Part shown: in pieces, positions 1 to 13,686 of the stretch
Layout of the letters: each line of letters opens with the position of its first letter
How positions within the stretch are numbered: position 1 is the first letter of the stretch
From: Verrucomicrobiia bacterium
Lineage (GTDB): Bacteria > Verrucomicrobiota > Verrucomicrobiia > Limisphaerales > JADLHS01
DNA length: 64,000 nt
Reading direction: 5' to 3'
Assembly: GCA_023953615.1 (NCBI GenBank)
Contig: JAMLJH010000002.1
Location: forward strand, 708,592-772,591
The notes under the pieces: model-generated
What the model was told of the DNA's origin: nothing
The model's input: only the letters and a program-made list of their open reading frames with translations
Database searches by the model: none
Made by a program: the position numbers and the translations under genes

Positions 1-199
1 ATTCGGGTATCTGAACAGCGAACGCCTGGAGCAGGCCGATTTGTTGACGTTGGCGGATTTGCCGAGCCTCGAAGTGCTGCGCGGCAAGTTGCTTGGCGTC
101 ATCAACGCGCCGGCGCAGAAGTTGGTCACGTTGCTCAACACCCCGGCGCAACAGTTGGCGCGGGTGATCAAGGCCAAAGCCGAAAAGGCGGCCGCCTGA
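1..199 (+). CDS. rplJ: 50S ribosomal protein L10, C-terminal end (partial)
   Basis: The frame starting at base 2 stays open to TGA at 197-199 and encodes the last 65 residues of ribosomal protein L10; the start lies left of the window. The segment LGVINAPAQKLVTLLN is the L10 C-terminal helix that binds the L7/L12 dimers of the ribosomal stalk. The next gene is rplL, which gives the usual rplJ-rplL-rpoB-rpoC order. The alanine/lysine-rich tail (KAKAEKAAA) is typical. Identification rests on this context and the C-terminal motif. Confidence 0.88.
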   Translation, partial: FGYLNSERLEQADLLTLADLPSLEVLRGKLLGVINAPAQKLVTLLNTPAQQLARVIKAKAEKAAA

Positions 200-212
200 G
201 TGTAAAGAATTT

Positions 213-235
213 CCCGCCACCAAGTCGGTGGCGGG
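213..235 (+). promoter_or_regulatory. RNA hairpin between rplJ and rplL
   Basis: Perfect 9-bp stem CCCGCCACC / GGTGGCGGG with a 5-nt loop, 13 nt after the rplJ stop and followed by ATTTAAC. The weak U-run suggests an attenuator, partial terminator or mRNA-stabilising stem rather than a full terminator. Such a stem would help produce the excess of L7/L12 over L10, but that role is inferred. Confidence 0.5.
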
Positions 236-334
236 ATTTAACAAACCAGAAAGTAAATCGTCGGCTCATGGCCCTGAGTTGAAACCATCCGAGGCCCGGA
301 TGACGACGAGACGAAAAGAAAGCAAAAGACAGTT

Positions 335-721
335 ATGGCAGACATCGCAAATATTGTGGAAGAGTTGAGCAAGTTGACGGTTATTGAAGCCGCCGACCTC
401 GTGAAGAAACTGGAAGAAAAATGGGGCGTTACCGCCGCCGCTCCCGTGGCGATCGCCGCCGCTGGCGCACCGGCCGCTGGTGGGGCTGCTCCCGCCGCCG
501 CGAAAGATACTTTTGACGTCATCCTCGCTTCGGTACCCGCTGATAAGAAGATCGCGGTGATTAAAGCCGTGCGCGAAGTGAAAGCCGGACTCGGCTTGGC
601 GGAAGCCAAAGCCCTGGTCGAAGGCGCACCGAAACCCATCCTGGAAGACGCCAACAAGGCGGACACGGATGCGGCCAAGAAGAAGCTGGAAGAGGCCGGC
701 GCCAAGGTTGAAATCAAGTAA
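335..721 (+). CDS. rplL: 50S ribosomal protein L7/L12
   Basis: A 128-residue protein of normal family length. The N-terminal dimerisation helices ([20 protein letters not shown]) are followed by an Ala/Gly/Pro-rich hinge at about residues 34-56. The C-terminal domain contains the factor-binding stretch [20 protein letters not shown] and ends in AGAKVEIK. The protein forms the mobile stalk of the 50S subunit that recruits and activates EF-Tu, EF-G, IF2 and release factors. It sits between rplJ and rpoB. No strong Shine-Dalgarno is visible; the leader before the ATG is purine-rich (GAAAGCAAAAGACA). Confidence 0.97.
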   Translation: MADIANIVEELSKLTVIEAADLVKKLEEKWGVTAAAPVAIAAAGAPAAGGAAPAAAKDTFDVILASVPADKKIAVIKAVREVKAGLGLAEAKALVEGAPKPILEDANKADTDAAKKKLEEAGAKVEIK

Positions 722-735
722 TTGGGGGATTACGG

Positions 736-769
736 GTCGGGGCGATCTTCGTTGGATCATCGTCCCGAC
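736..769 (+). promoter_or_regulatory. RNA hairpin in the rplL-rpoB intergenic region
   Basis: Arms GTCGGGGCGA (736-745) and TCGTCCCGAC (760-769) pair over 10 positions with one G/T position, around a 14-nt loop, 14 nt after the rplL stop. There is no U-run. In E. coli the rplL-rpoB gap holds a partial attenuator and RNase III site; a similar role here is inferred from position only. Confidence 0.42.
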
Positions 770-896
770 CTCCCTTGAACCGCTTTATCTTAGAGTCCAT
801 ACAACACGAATTCCGATTCAGCTTGGAATTCCCGGTTCGGCAAGTTTGCGATTGAACATCGCGGCCTTGCCTTGTGTCGTTGAGTAGAAAATTGAC

Positions 897-930
897 GTCC
901 GATCAGGTGATCGGACCGTAGAAAAGGTCC
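897..930 (+). promoter_or_regulatory. Overlapping palindromes in the rpoB leader
   Basis: A near-perfect 20-nt palindrome (arms GTCCGATCA 897-905 and TGATCGGAC 908-916) ends 16 nt before the rpoB ATG. A second small stem, GGACC (913-917) with GGTCC (926-930), uses bases of the right arm and covers the GG of the likely ribosome binding site AAAAGG. The two stems cannot form together, so the arrangement could switch rpoB translation, or the palindrome could be a DNA operator. The regulatory role is inferred. Confidence 0.4.
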
Positions 931-932
931 AA

Positions 933-3900
933 ATGTCATCGCGAACCACTGAACGTATCAACTTCAGCAAAATCAAAGAGATCATCGCTCCGCCGAATTT
1001 GATCGAACTGCAAACCAGCTCGTACAAGGAATTTCAACAGGCGGACGTGCCCGCGGCCAAGCGCAAGAATCTTGGCATGCAGGCGGTCTTCACCGAGGTC
1101 TTTCCGATCGAGAGTTACGACGGCAAAGTGGTCCTGGATTTCCATTCCTACGAAATCGGCGAGCCCAAGGTAAGCTGGCTCGAGTGTTTGCGCGAGGGAT
1201 TGACGTACGGCGCGCCGCTCTACGTGACGTTTCTCCTCAAGGACGAGAAGGGCACGAAAGAGGAAAAAGTGTTCATGGGAGAGCTGCCGCTGATGACCCC
1301 GCAAGGCACGTTTGTCATCAACGGAGCGGAACGCGTGATCGTTTCGCAATTGCATCGTTCGCCCGGAATTGCGTTCGAGAAAACGATTCATCCGAACGGC
1401 AAGGAGTTGTTCAGCTTCCGCGTCATTCCGGACCGTGGCTCCTGGTACGAAGCGCAGTTTGATACGAGCGATTTGCTCTACGTCTATCTTGATCGCAAGA
1501 AGCGGCGCCGCAAATTTTTGACCACCACGCTGTTCCGCGCGCTGGCATTTTTAGAAAGCGATGGGCAGAAGCCTTCCAAAAAGGACGCGGACAAACATCG
1601 GGGCACGGACGAGGAAATCCTGAAGTTGTTCTACCAGATCGAGGAACTGACGATCAAAGAGGCGGAAAAACTGACCGAGCTGCAAAACAAGGTTTTGATT
1701 CAAGACGCGGTGGACGAGGAGAAGGGACTGGTGATTGCGCGCGCCTTCGAGCCGTTGTCCAAGGCGGTTGTAAAACAGATCGCCGAGCTTGGCGTCAAGC
1801 AGCTCAAGGTCGTGGATACTTCCGCGGATGATGGCATCATCATCAAGTGCATGAAGAAGGACCCAGCCAAGAATGAAGAGGAGGCCCTGAAAGATATTTA
1901 TCGGCGTTTGCGCCCGGGAGATCCGCCAACTGCCGCCAATGCCAAGGCGTTGCTGAAACGCCTGTTTTTCGATCCGAAACGGTATGATCTGGGACGGGTC
2001 GGCCGCTACAAGATCAACCAGAAGCTTTCGCTTTCCAACAAGAACGAGTCGCGCATCCTGACCAAGGAAGACTTGGTGGAGGCCACCAAGTATCTGCTGA
2101 AGCTCAAGCAGGGTGAAGGCTCACTGGACGACATTGATCACTTGGGCAGCCGACGCATTCGTACCGTAGGCGAATTGCTCGCGAATCAGTGCCGCGTCGG
2201 TTTGGCGCGGACGGAGCGGCTCGTCAAAGAGCGCATGACGTTGTTCGATCAAGGTCTGGAGCAGATGACACCGCAAAAGTTGATCAACCCCAAGGCGTTG
2301 AGCGCGGTCATTCGGGATTTCTTCGGTCGTTCGCAATTGAGTCAGTTCATGGATCAAATCAATCCGCTGGCCGAATTAACGCACAAGCGTCGTTTGTCGG
2401 CTCTTGGACCAGGCGGCTTGTCGCGCGACCGGGCCGGGTTCGAGGTTCGGGACGTGCATCCATCGCACTACGGTCGCATTTGCCCGATCGAAACCCCTGA
2501 AGGTCCGAACATCGGTTTGATTGCATCGCTGGCGACTTTTGCGCGGATCAATGACTTTGGTTTTTTAGAAACGCCGTACCGCAAGGTGGAGAATGGCCGG
2601 GTTACCGGACACTTGGATTATCTCACGGCAGACCGCGAAGAGCAGTACGTCGTGGCGCAGGCCAATGCGCCGATTGATGATCATGGCCGCTTTACCGTGG
2701 ACCGCGTTCCGTGCCGCTATCGGGGCGACTTCATTGACGCTGATCCAGGTAAAGTGCATTACATGGACGTTTCGCCGAAGCAGTTGGTTTCCATCGCGGC
2801 TTCCTTGATTCCGTTCCTGGAACATGATGACGCGAACCGCGCCTTGATGGGCTCGAACATGCAACGTCAGGCCGTACCGCTGTTGGTTACCGAAGCGCCC
2901 TTTGTGGCCACGGGCATTGAGGATCGCGTGGCGCGCGATTCCCGCGCCATTGTGGTTGCGGAAGAGGCGGGTAAGGTTGCTTCCATTACCGGAGATCAGG
3001 TCATCATCACGCCGACCGGCACTTTGCCGGAAGGCAAAAAGAAAATCAAACCCGACCCCGAAAAAGGCGTGTGGGTTTATGAGATTCGCAAATTCATGCG
3101 GTCCAACGCCGCCACCTGCATCAATCAGAAAATTCTGGTGCATAAGGGTGAGTCGGTGAAGAAGGGGCAGATCATCGCGGACGGCCCCTGCACGGACCAT
3201 GGCGAACTGGCGCTGGGACGCAACGTGTTGGTCGCGTTCATGCCGTGGAACGGTTACAACTTCGAGGACGCGATCCTCATCAGTGAGAAAATCGTGAAGG
3301 ACGATATTTTCACCAGCATTCACATTGACGAGTTTGAAGTCGCCGCGCGCGACACCAAGCTCGGACCCGAGGAAATCACGCGGGACATTCCCAATTTGGG
3401 TGAGGAAGCGCTCAAGAATCTTGGTGCGGATGGCGTGATCCGTGTCGGCGCCGAGGTCAAGCCCGGCGACATTCTGGTCGGCAAGATTACGCCGAAATCG
3501 GAAACCGAGCTGGCGCCCGAGGAACGTTTGCTGCGCGCCATCTTCGGTGAGAAGGCGGCGGATGTTAAGGATACGTCGCTCAAAGTGCCGTCCGGCACCT
3601 ATGGCATCGTCATGGATGTCAAGGTGTCCGCGAAGAAGGACAGCGAGCGCAAGGAGTCGGCGGCCGAAGGGAAGCGGCAATTGAAGCAGATCGAAGACGA
3701 GCACCACAAGAAGATCGAGGAACTGCGTGATCAATTGACCGAGGCGTTGAGTAATATCCTGCTCGGTGAAAAAATTCCGTTGGATGTGGTGAATAGCGAG
3801 ACCGGCGAGATCATCATTCCGGCCAATCGCAAGATCACTAAAACCCTGCTGCGCAAGCTCGCCGAGGTTTACGACCGCATCGAGATTGATCCTTCGCCGA

Positions 3901-4835
3901 TCCGCAACAAAATCAACGAAATCATCGGCAGCTTCAAAAAGAAGTTTGATGACGTTCAGATGCAGTTTGATGAGGAAGCCGAACGCGCCGAAGCCGGCGA
4001 AGGCTCGGACAGCGGCATCGTCAAGTCAGTGAAAGTGTACATCGCTTCCAAGCGGAAACTTTCCGTGGGTGACAAAATGGCGGGACGGCACGGCAACAAA
4101 GGGGTCGTGGCCCGGATCGTGGCGGAAGAAGACATGCCGTACCTGGCGGATGGAACGCCGGTGGAAATCGTGTTGAATCCGCTCGGCGTGCCCTCGCGCA
4201 TGAACGTGGGGCAGGTGTTGGAAACGCACCTGGGCTGGGCGGCAAAAATTCTCGATCTGAAATTCATGACGCCGGTGTTTGATGGCATCAAGGAAAAGCA
4301 GATTCGCAAATACCTTGAAGATGCCGGCAAGCTGGAGCGGGATCGCCATGAGACGGTCCTCGTCGGTGAAAATGGCAAGGCGTATCTCTACGATGGTCGC
4401 TCGGGCGATCGCTTCGACCAGGAAGTGGTCGTGGGGTACATTTACATGATGAAGCTGGGCCATTTGGTTGCCGATAAAATTCACGCCCGCGCGGTTGGGC
4501 CTTACTCGCTCGTCACGCAACAACCGCTGGGGGGCAAAGCGCAGTACGGCGGCCAACGCTTCGGCGAAATGGAAGTGTGGGCGATGGAAGCGTATGGCGC
4601 GGCGTACACGCTGCAGGAATTGCTCACGGTGAAATCCGACGACGTGCAGGGGCGCACCCGGATTTATGAGAGCATTGTCAAGGGCGACAATTCCCTCGAA
4701 GCCGGCATTCCAGAATCATTCAACGTCCTCGTCAAGGAAATGCAATCCCTGGGCCTGGATGTCAAAGTGGGTTACACCAATCCCGCCGATCAACCGCCGG
4801 AAAATCCCGCGACGGCGTTGGCAGCAGTAAATTAA
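933..4835 (+). CDS. rpoB: DNA-directed RNA polymerase subunit beta
   Basis: A 1300-residue protein, normal length for RpoB, which with RpoC forms the catalytic core of RNA polymerase. The rifampicin region [20 protein letters not shown] keeps the sensitive-type residues: D474, H484 and S489 correspond to E. coli D516, H526 and S531. The active-site segment [17 protein letters not shown] is intact, and the C-terminal part includes [19 protein letters not shown] lysine/glutamate-rich coiled-coil-like stretch (about residues 900-940, [17 protein letters not shown] onward) lies between conserved blocks. The ATG is preceded by AAAAGG within the structured leader. rpoC follows 30 nt downstream, certainly cotranscribed. 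Confidence 0.99.
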   Translation: MSSRTTERINFSKIKEIIAPPNLIELQTSSYKEFQQADVPAAKRKNLGMQAVFTEVFPIESYDGKVVLDFHSYEIGEPKVSWLECLREGLTYGAPLYVTFLLKDEKGTKEEKVFMGELPLMTPQGTFVINGAERVIVSQLHRSPGIAFEKTIHPNGKELFSFRVIPDRGSWYEAQFDTSDLLYVYLDRKKRRRKFLTTTLFRALAFLESDGQKPSKKDADKHRGTDEEILKLFYQIEELTIKEAEKLTELQNKVLIQDAVDEEKGLVIARAFEPLSKAVVKQIAELGVKQLKVVDTSADDGIIIKCMKKDPAKNEEEALKDIYRRLRPGDPPTAANAKALLKRLFFDPKRYDLGRVGRYKINQKLSLSNKNESRILTKEDLVEATKYLLKLKQGEGSLDDIDHLGSRRIRTVGELLANQCRVGLARTERLVKERMTLFDQGLEQMTPQKLINPKALSAVIRDFFGRSQLSQFMDQINPLAELTHKRRLSALGPGGLSRDRAGFEVRDVHPSHYGRICPIETPEGPNIGLIASLATFARINDFGFLETPYRKVENGRVTGHLDYLTADREEQYVVAQANAPIDDHGRFTVDRVPCRYRGDFIDADPGKVHYMDVSPKQLVSIAASLIPFLEHDDANRALMGSNMQRQAVPLLVTEAPFVATGIEDRVARDSRAIVVAEEAGKVASITGDQVIITPTGTLPEGKKKIKPDPEKGVWVYEIRKFMRSNAATCINQKILVHKGESVKKGQIIADGPCTDHGELALGRNVLVAFMPWNGYNFEDAILISEKIVKDDIFTSIHIDEFEVAARDTKLGPEEITRDIPNLGEEALKNLGADGVIRVGAEVKPGDILVGKITPKSETELAPEERLLRAIFGEKAADVKDTSLKVPSGTYGIVMDVKVSAKKDSERKESAAEGKRQLKQIEDEHHKKIEELRDQLTEALSNILLGEKIPLDVVNSETGEIIIPANRKITKTLLRKLAEVYDRIEIDPSPIRNKINEIIGSFKKKFDDVQMQFDEEAERAEAGEGSDSGIVKSVKVYIASKRKLSVGDKMAGRHGNKGVVARIVAEEDMPYLADGTPVEIVLNPLGVPSRMNVGQVLETHLGWAAKILDLKFMTPVFDGIKEKQIRKYLEDAGKLERDRHETVLVGENGKAYLYDGRSGDRFDQEVVVGYIYMMKLGHLVADKIHARAVGPYSLVTQQPLGGKAQYGGQRFGEMEVWAMEAYGAAYTLQELLTVKSDDVQGRTRIYESIVKGDNSLEAGIPESFNVLVKEMQSLGLDVKVGYTNPADQPPENPATALAAVN

Positions 4836-4865
4836 ACCGAGTCCCGACCGTATAATTTTAAGCGT

Positions 4866-9005
<4,140 letters not shown>

Positions 9006-9023
9006 GACGAAAGTTTCAACCAC

Positions 9024-9059
9024 GAGGCGTTCTCAGCAATGGGAACGCCTCTTTTGTTT
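9024..9059 (+). terminator. Rho-independent terminator after rpoC
   Basis: Perfect 9-bp stem GAGGCGTTC (9024-9032) / GAACGCCTC (9043-9051) with a 10-nt loop, followed by TTTTGTTT, 18 nt after the rpoC stop. It separates the ribosomal/RNA polymerase operon from the convergent permease gene and could work in both directions. Confidence 0.9.
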
Positions 9060-9073
9060 GCGGTAACAACTCC

Positions 9074-10543
9074 TCAGGCGTGGTGCCGTCGGAAAAAGAA
9101 GTAACCGGGAGTCCCAATCAGAACCAGTCCCACGCCGAAGAGCGAATTCATGATGGCGGTTTCACCTGCCGCCGAAGCCTGTTGGTAAACCGCAAAATCG
9201 TTATACGCGGTGAAGCCCAGAAAAGTAACGGCGAAGAGAATGAAAATGATGGGAACGATCGGATACCCCGGAACGCGGTAGGGTCGCTCGACGTCCGGGA
9301 GTTTGCGTCGCAGGATGAAAACTCCGTAGGCGCCCGCCGCGTAGAAGGCCCAGGTCACGAAGATCAACGTATCGGTCAAGGTGTCAAACGTGCCGCTGAA
9401 GAGCAGCAGCACGCTCCAGATGCCTTGCACGACCAGTGCCGCCGCAGGCGTCCGAAACCGAGGGTGGGTTCTCCCGATGAATCGTGGAAAAACATTCAGG
9501 CGTGCCATCGAAAAGTAAACCCGGGCGGTGGCCATGATGATGGCGTTGGCTGTGCCAAAAGTGGAAAGCATGATCAAGGCGGCGATCCAGTTGCCGCCGC
9601 CCGCTACGATTTTCTCCGCAACGACAAAAGCGAAATACTTTTTTGCCTGCGCCAGTTCGCTCACCGGCAGGACGTAAAGATATGCCAGATTGATGAGCGC
9701 GTAGATGGCAGTCACCGTCAGCATGCCCCAGAACAGGGCGCGCGGGATGTTGCGTTGTGGAGATTTAACTTCACCCGCAATGTAAGTGAGCTTGTTCCAA
9801 CCGTCATAAGCCCAGAATGCGCCTTGCAGCGCCGCCGCCAGGGCGCCGATCCAAGCCAGCCCGTGCCGCGTCACGGACGGATCCGCCGTCGTGAGATTGG
9901 TCAGGCCGCCGACGGACGGCGCGAGAAATGCCCCGCCGGCGAGCCACAGCATGGCCGCCACTTTGGCGACGGTGAAAATATTCTGCACCAACCCGCCAAA
10001 ACGGATGCCCAGGTAATTTACGATGGTGAGCAGGACGATCAGCAGCGCGGCCAACCCTTTGGTGCCGATCTCAGCCAGCGGTTGGAGGTTGCCGATGTAG
10101 GGCAGATGGAATGACCAAGCCGCGAGTTCAGCGGGGAGCTGGGGCAGGGGCATCAACACTCCCGCATATTCCGCAAACAAGTAGGCGACGGCGGCGATGG
10201 AGCCGCATTGAATGATTGAAAACAGTGCCCAGCCGTACAGGTAGGCGAAGAACGGCCCGTACATGCGCTCGAAATAGATGTACTGTCCGCCGGTTTCCGG
10301 AATCAGACTGGCGATCTCCGCATTCGTCAGTGCGCCAAACAGCGTGATCACTCCCGCCAGAATCCAGATGAACATCAGCCATTGCGGCGATCCCAGTTCC
10401 GCCGCCATGACGCCGGTTTTGCGGAAGATGCCGGAGCCGATCACGCCGCCCACGACCAGCATGATGGTGGAGAAAAGCCCCAACGTCGGAATCAATCCGG
10501 CGCGGCTCCGATCGGCGGTGCCGGGTGGGCGTCCTGAATACAT
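9074..10543 (-). CDS. APC-superfamily amino acid permease
   Basis: A 489-residue inner-membrane protein with about 12 hydrophobic segments. The first helix carries the APC signature MLVVGGVIGSGIFRKTG, followed by the conserved ALTNAEIASLIPETGGQYIY block, which resembles the LAT/SLC7-like branch of amino acid/polyamine transporters. It probably exchanges or imports amino acids with sodium- or proton-dependent energetics; the substrate cannot be read. It lies 59 nt downstream of the MurQ-like gene on the same strand, so the two may be cotranscribed, possibly linking amino-sugar and amino-acid salvage from cell-wall material (inference). ATG start at 10543. Confidence 0.9.
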   Translation of the reverse strand: MYSGRPPGTADRSRAGLIPTLGLFSTIMLVVGGVIGSGIFRKTGVMAAELGSPQWLMFIWILAGVITLFGALTNAEIASLIPETGGQYIYFERMYGPFFAYLYGWALFSIIQCGSIAAVAYLFAEYAGVLMPLPQLPAELAAWSFHLPYIGNLQPLAEIGTKGLAALLIVLLTIVNYLGIRFGGLVQNIFTVAKVAAMLWLAGGAFLAPSVGGLTNLTTADPSVTRHGLAWIGALAAALQGAFWAYDGWNKLTYIAGEVKSPQRNIPRALFWGMLTVTAIYALINLAYLYVLPVSELAQAKKYFAFVVAEKIVAGGGNWIAALIMLSTFGTANAIIMATARVYFSMARLNVFPRFIGRTHPRFRTPAAALVVQGIWSVLLLFSGTFDTLTDTLIFVTWAFYAAGAYGVFILRRKLPDVERPYRVPGYPIVPIIFILFAVTFLGFTAYNDFAVYQQASAAGETAIMNSLFGVGLVLIGTPGYFFFRRHHA

Positions 10544-10602
10544 ATCAACCGTCGTTGAAAGGAACGCCGCCGCCGCTCAACCGTCACGGTCGGTCCGGGC
10601 GT

Positions 10603-12459
10603 TCATCCGATTTCTTCCCGCAGTCGTTGTTCGGCGGCTTCATTGCTCAAGCCGTGCCGATGCCGCATCACACTCACGCCGACCACCGGCGGGTAGGCTT
10701 GATCCGCTTTCATGCGCGGCTCGACGTATTCAAAAACTTCGAACAACAGGCGATTGGCCGCCACATATTCCAGCCCGGTGAGTTTTTGAATGTAACGGGT
10801 CGCGCGGTCAATCAATTTCAAATTGCTGGGCACCACCCAGATCATGTAATTGCCCATCACGCGACCGAGCCGGACCATCGTGCCGGTGGAAAGGGTGTTA
10901 AGCAGCATCTTCAATCCCACCCGCATCACGCCGTTCAAGCGCAGACCGGTTTCGGGCACGGGCAAAAATACCGCCGCGCAACCCGGATTCCATTGTGCGA
11001 CGAACTCCTTCACCTCGCGACAACCCGACTCGCTGCCGACGTAAATCAATCCCGTCTTTGCGCCCGCCTGGACTGCGGATTCCAGTTGGACGCGATGAAA
11101 CCCGTGCGGGTCCAGCAGCGACGCTTTTTCCGCCTCGATGACCAGACCGACGGCGCAATCGCCACGGCCCAGCGGACGGTTCGCAATGCCGTCCCGGCCA
11201 ATGCGGAAGCGCATCAGCTCCGCGTAACTGATCTTGCCGATGATCTCGATGGTGCGGGCGTATTTATCGTCCGGCACGAGACCGCGCACGGTTTCGGGTT
11301 TCCACTCGACGCAACGCGGCTGGCGTTTGCAGACGCGCTCCCAGGCGGCATCGGAATTTTCGTAGGGCACGTAAAGGAACGCCCACGATTCCGTCGCCGT
11401 GGTGTCATCGAACTTGCGGAACGGCGGCGTGCAATAGGTGGGAGAGCGCTCGGTCGTATCCGTGAGCATGTCAATGCCGACGCGGTCGGCAAAATAATTG
11501 TTCTTGTGGCCGGTGCGGTACACCGTTTCTTCCATGTTGGTGAGCCGGGCCAGTTGATCAAGTAACTCGGGTGATTTCAACGTGGCGTGCAAGGTCGTGA
11601 GTTGCGTGAGAAATTCCTGCGGCGCAGTGTCGGCATTGCCGTCGCCCGTCAGATGGCGCACGACCATTTCCAGAATCGTCACCATGACGGCGAGTTCAAT
11701 GCTGGTGGCTTGCATCCGCGTCGAGCCGGTGATGCCCATCGGGCCGCTGGTCAGGTTGATCTTTTCCACACGGGCGTCCTGGATCACTTCCCGGCTGCGC
11801 TGGACATGCTCGCAGAGGATTTCATCCGGGTTGTTATAGACAAAATAAACTTTTGCTCCCACCTCAACCCCTTCCCAGGCCGTGCCGATGACGAACGAGG
11901 TCTCGCCGCCTTCCGTAATGGCGAACACCACGTCTTTGCGGTTCACGCCCAGATCGCCGATCTGCTTTTTTCCGAAATCCGTGAAGTCTTCGAAGCCTTC
12001 CACGGATTTGATCAGGGCAAAGTCACCACCCGCCATGACGGGGAACGCGCGATTTTCGTATTCTTCAGCCGCGCCCCTCACCCCGACCCTCTCCCCATCC
12101 GATGGGGTGAGGGATTTCTGTTGTTGCCAGAAGTCCCGCCAGATGGAGGCAAGTTGAATGCTCAATCGTCCCGTCGAACCGCAGCCGGTGAAATAAAGAT
12201 TCCCCCCGTTTCGCAGCGCGGCGACCACCGTGGCGGCGATCTGCCGCGCGCGGTCGGATTTCACAAACTCGTGATACTTCCGCACCACGTCATCGTCCAC
12301 ATCGAACAGCAGTTTCAATCCGGCGGCGATGTCCCGCTTGGTTACTTCGCTGAGATTGGCGGTGACGGGATGAGACGATTCGGTGGTCAAGACCCCCAGT
12401 TTGAATTGATCGGCAATTTTTAGAAAATCAGCGGAACGTTGATCGGAAGTTCGACTCAT
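10603..12459 (-). CDS. SIS-domain protein of the MurQ / glucokinase-regulator family
   Basis: A 618-residue protein starting at the ATG at 12459, which has GGGGA five bases upstream; a longer frame reaches 12543 but has no such site. The first SIS domain has the phosphosugar loop NLYFTGCGSTGRLSIQLAS and the MurQ-type block INLTSGPMGITGSTRM. A later stretch LSTGTMVRLGRVMGNYM also matches MurQ, which normally spans about 300 residues, so this is a longer, GKRP-like relative. MurQ cleaves the lactyl ether of N-acetylmuramic acid 6-phosphate during wall recycling; whether this one is an etherase or a phosphosugar-binding regulator is open. A palindromic element is inserted in frame near residues 115-130. 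A permease follows 59 nt downstream. Confidence 0.85.
   Translation of the reverse strand: MSRTSDQRSADFLKIADQFKLGVLTTESSHPVTANLSEVTKRDIAAGLKLLFDVDDDVVRKYHEFVKSDRARQIAATVVAALRNGGNLYFTGCGSTGRLSIQLASIWRDFWQQQKSLTPSDGERVGVRGAAEEYENRAFPVMAGGDFALIKSVEGFEDFTDFGKKQIGDLGVNRKDVVFAITEGGETSFVIGTAWEGVEVGAKVYFVYNNPDEILCEHVQRSREVIQDARVEKINLTSGPMGITGSTRMQATSIELAVMVTILEMVVRHLTGDGNADTAPQEFLTQLTTLHATLKSPELLDQLARLTNMEETVYRTGHKNNYFADRVGIDMLTDTTERSPTYCTPPFRKFDDTTATESWAFLYVPYENSDAAWERVCKRQPRCVEWKPETVRGLVPDDKYARTIEIIGKISYAELMRFRIGRDGIANRPLGRGDCAVGLVIEAEKASLLDPHGFHRVQLESAVQAGAKTGLIYVGSESGCREVKEFVAQWNPGCAAVFLPVPETGLRLNGVMRVGLKMLLNTLSTGTMVRLGRVMGNYMIWVVPSNLKLIDRATRYIQKLTGLEYVAANRLLFEVFEYVEPRMKADQAYPPVVGVSVMRHRHGLSNEAAEQRLREEIG
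12075..12113. repeat. Palindromic REP-like element inserted in frame in the SIS gene
   Basis: Perfect 10-bp arms CCCTCACCCC (12075-12084) and GGGGTGAGGG (12104-12113) flank CT-rich sequence. Read in the gene it encodes roughly SLTPSDGERVGVRGA, a segment with no counterpart in MurQ. Elements of the CCCTCACCCC...CTCTCCCC type are common dispersed intergenic repeats in many bacteria; finding one inside an open frame suggests an in-frame insertion. Only one copy was seen in the window. Confidence 0.6.
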
Positions 12460-12591
12460 AAATATCCCCGAGTGATAGCGGAACAGGCGGCAAACGTCGA
12501 GTCTGCTTCCATAGGAAAAGCAACATGATTGTGTCGGCAGCAAGGTCGGGCGGCGACGCTTGAATCAGTTGCGGCACCGATTGCTATCAGT

Positions 12592-13536
12592 TCACGGCAA
12601 CGATTCGCCCCGCGCGGCGAGCAGCAGCCGATACCATTCCTCGCGCGTTAGTTCAAACTCCGTCGCTTTGACCGCCTCGCGGATGCGCTGCGGATTCGTG
12701 CTGCCGACGATGGGAACAATTTTGCTTGGATGCTTGAGCAGCCAGGCGTAAGCGATCACGGTTCGGCTCACACCGCGCGCGGCGGCGATTGCCTCCAGCG
12801 CCTTCACGATGGCGTCGGTCGGGTAGCTTTGTTGCGAGGCCAGCAGGCGTTTCGCGCCATCACCGAGCAAGCCGGCGCCGAGGGGACTCCACGCCATCGG
12901 GGTGATGCTCTTTTCCAAACATTGGTCCAGCGTGCCGTCGTCAAACGCGGCGCGTTGGGCCAGACTGATTTCCACCTGATTGACCACGAGCGGGAAGGGA
13001 ACGGCGGCCTGCAACGCGGCAACCAGCGACGGACGAAAATTGCTGACGCCGAAGCAGCGCACCTTGCCCGCATCGTATAGTTGCGCGAACGCGCCCGCGA
13101 TTTCGTGCGGATCGCCGAGATAATCCGGGCGATGCAGCAGGTAGAGATCAAGCGTCTCGATGCCGAGCCGTTGCAACGAACCTTCGCAGGATCGGACGAT
13201 GTAATCCGGCGCGAAATCGTAGCGTTGTGGCGCCTCGGGATGGGGGTCGCCCGCGCGCCGCACTCCGCACTTGCTGGTGATGAGGATGTGTTCGCGCATT
13301 CCGGAAACTTCGCGCAACGCTTTTCCCAAAATGACTTCGGCTTGACCGCGCCCGTAAATATCGGCGCCATCGAACAGCGTGTAACCGGCTTCATACGCGG
13401 CCACGACCGCCGCCTTGCCGTCCGCTTCGATCGCCGCCGCGCTGCTGGTTGGTTGACGCGGATCGGCGATGCGCCAGCAGCCATACGCCAGCCGACTGAC
13501 CTGTGTTGAACTGTTTCCCAGCCTGATTGTTTTCAT
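12592..13536 (-). CDS. Aldo/keto reductase (YdhF-like oxidoreductase)
   Basis: A 314-residue NADPH-dependent oxidoreductase from the ATG at 13536 (MKTIRLGNSSTQVSRLAYG), the natural AKR N-terminus; the open frame extends further upstream without family similarity. The catalytic tetrad is visible: Asp and Tyr in FDGADIYGRGQAEVILG, Lys in ITSKCG and His in LYLLHRPD. The C-terminal cofactor-binding part contains IVPIVGSTNPQRIREAV. It reduces carbonyl compounds in the cytoplasm; the substrate is unknown. It lies 132 nt upstream of the SIS gene on the same strand and is divergent from the HAD gene. Confidence 0.93.
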   Translation of the reverse strand: MKTIRLGNSSTQVSRLAYGCWRIADPRQPTSSAAAIEADGKAAVVAAYEAGYTLFDGADIYGRGQAEVILGKALREVSGMREHILITSKCGVRRAGDPHPEAPQRYDFAPDYIVRSCEGSLQRLGIETLDLYLLHRPDYLGDPHEIAGAFAQLYDAGKVRCFGVSNFRPSLVAALQAAVPFPLVVNQVEISLAQRAAFDDGTLDQCLEKSITPMAWSPLGAGLLGDGAKRLLASQQSYPTDAIVKALEAIAAARGVSRTVIAYAWLLKHPSKIVPIVGSTNPQRIREAVKATEFELTREEWYRLLLAARGESLP

Positions 13537-13686
13537 GAATCGGTTAAAGCGATGGGAGCTTACCGGGTTCAGTCGAAGCGCCCAAGCAATTCTCATCGCA
13601 ATTCGCATCACGTTCCTGGTCGCCGAAGTCCGCTGGAGTTTCGCTGGCTTGCCAGTCGGCGACTGCGTTCGCTACGCTCCCTCCGC

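Noticed and set aside
2565..3734. Long open frames antisense to rpoB and rpoC
   Set aside because: They mirror highly biased codons on the other strand and have no protein-like composition; rpoB and rpoC are certain.
9080..10114. 344-codon frame antisense to the permease
   Set aside because: Arg/Gly/Gln-rich, no hydrophobic core or recognisable motif, while the opposite strand encodes a clear APC permease.
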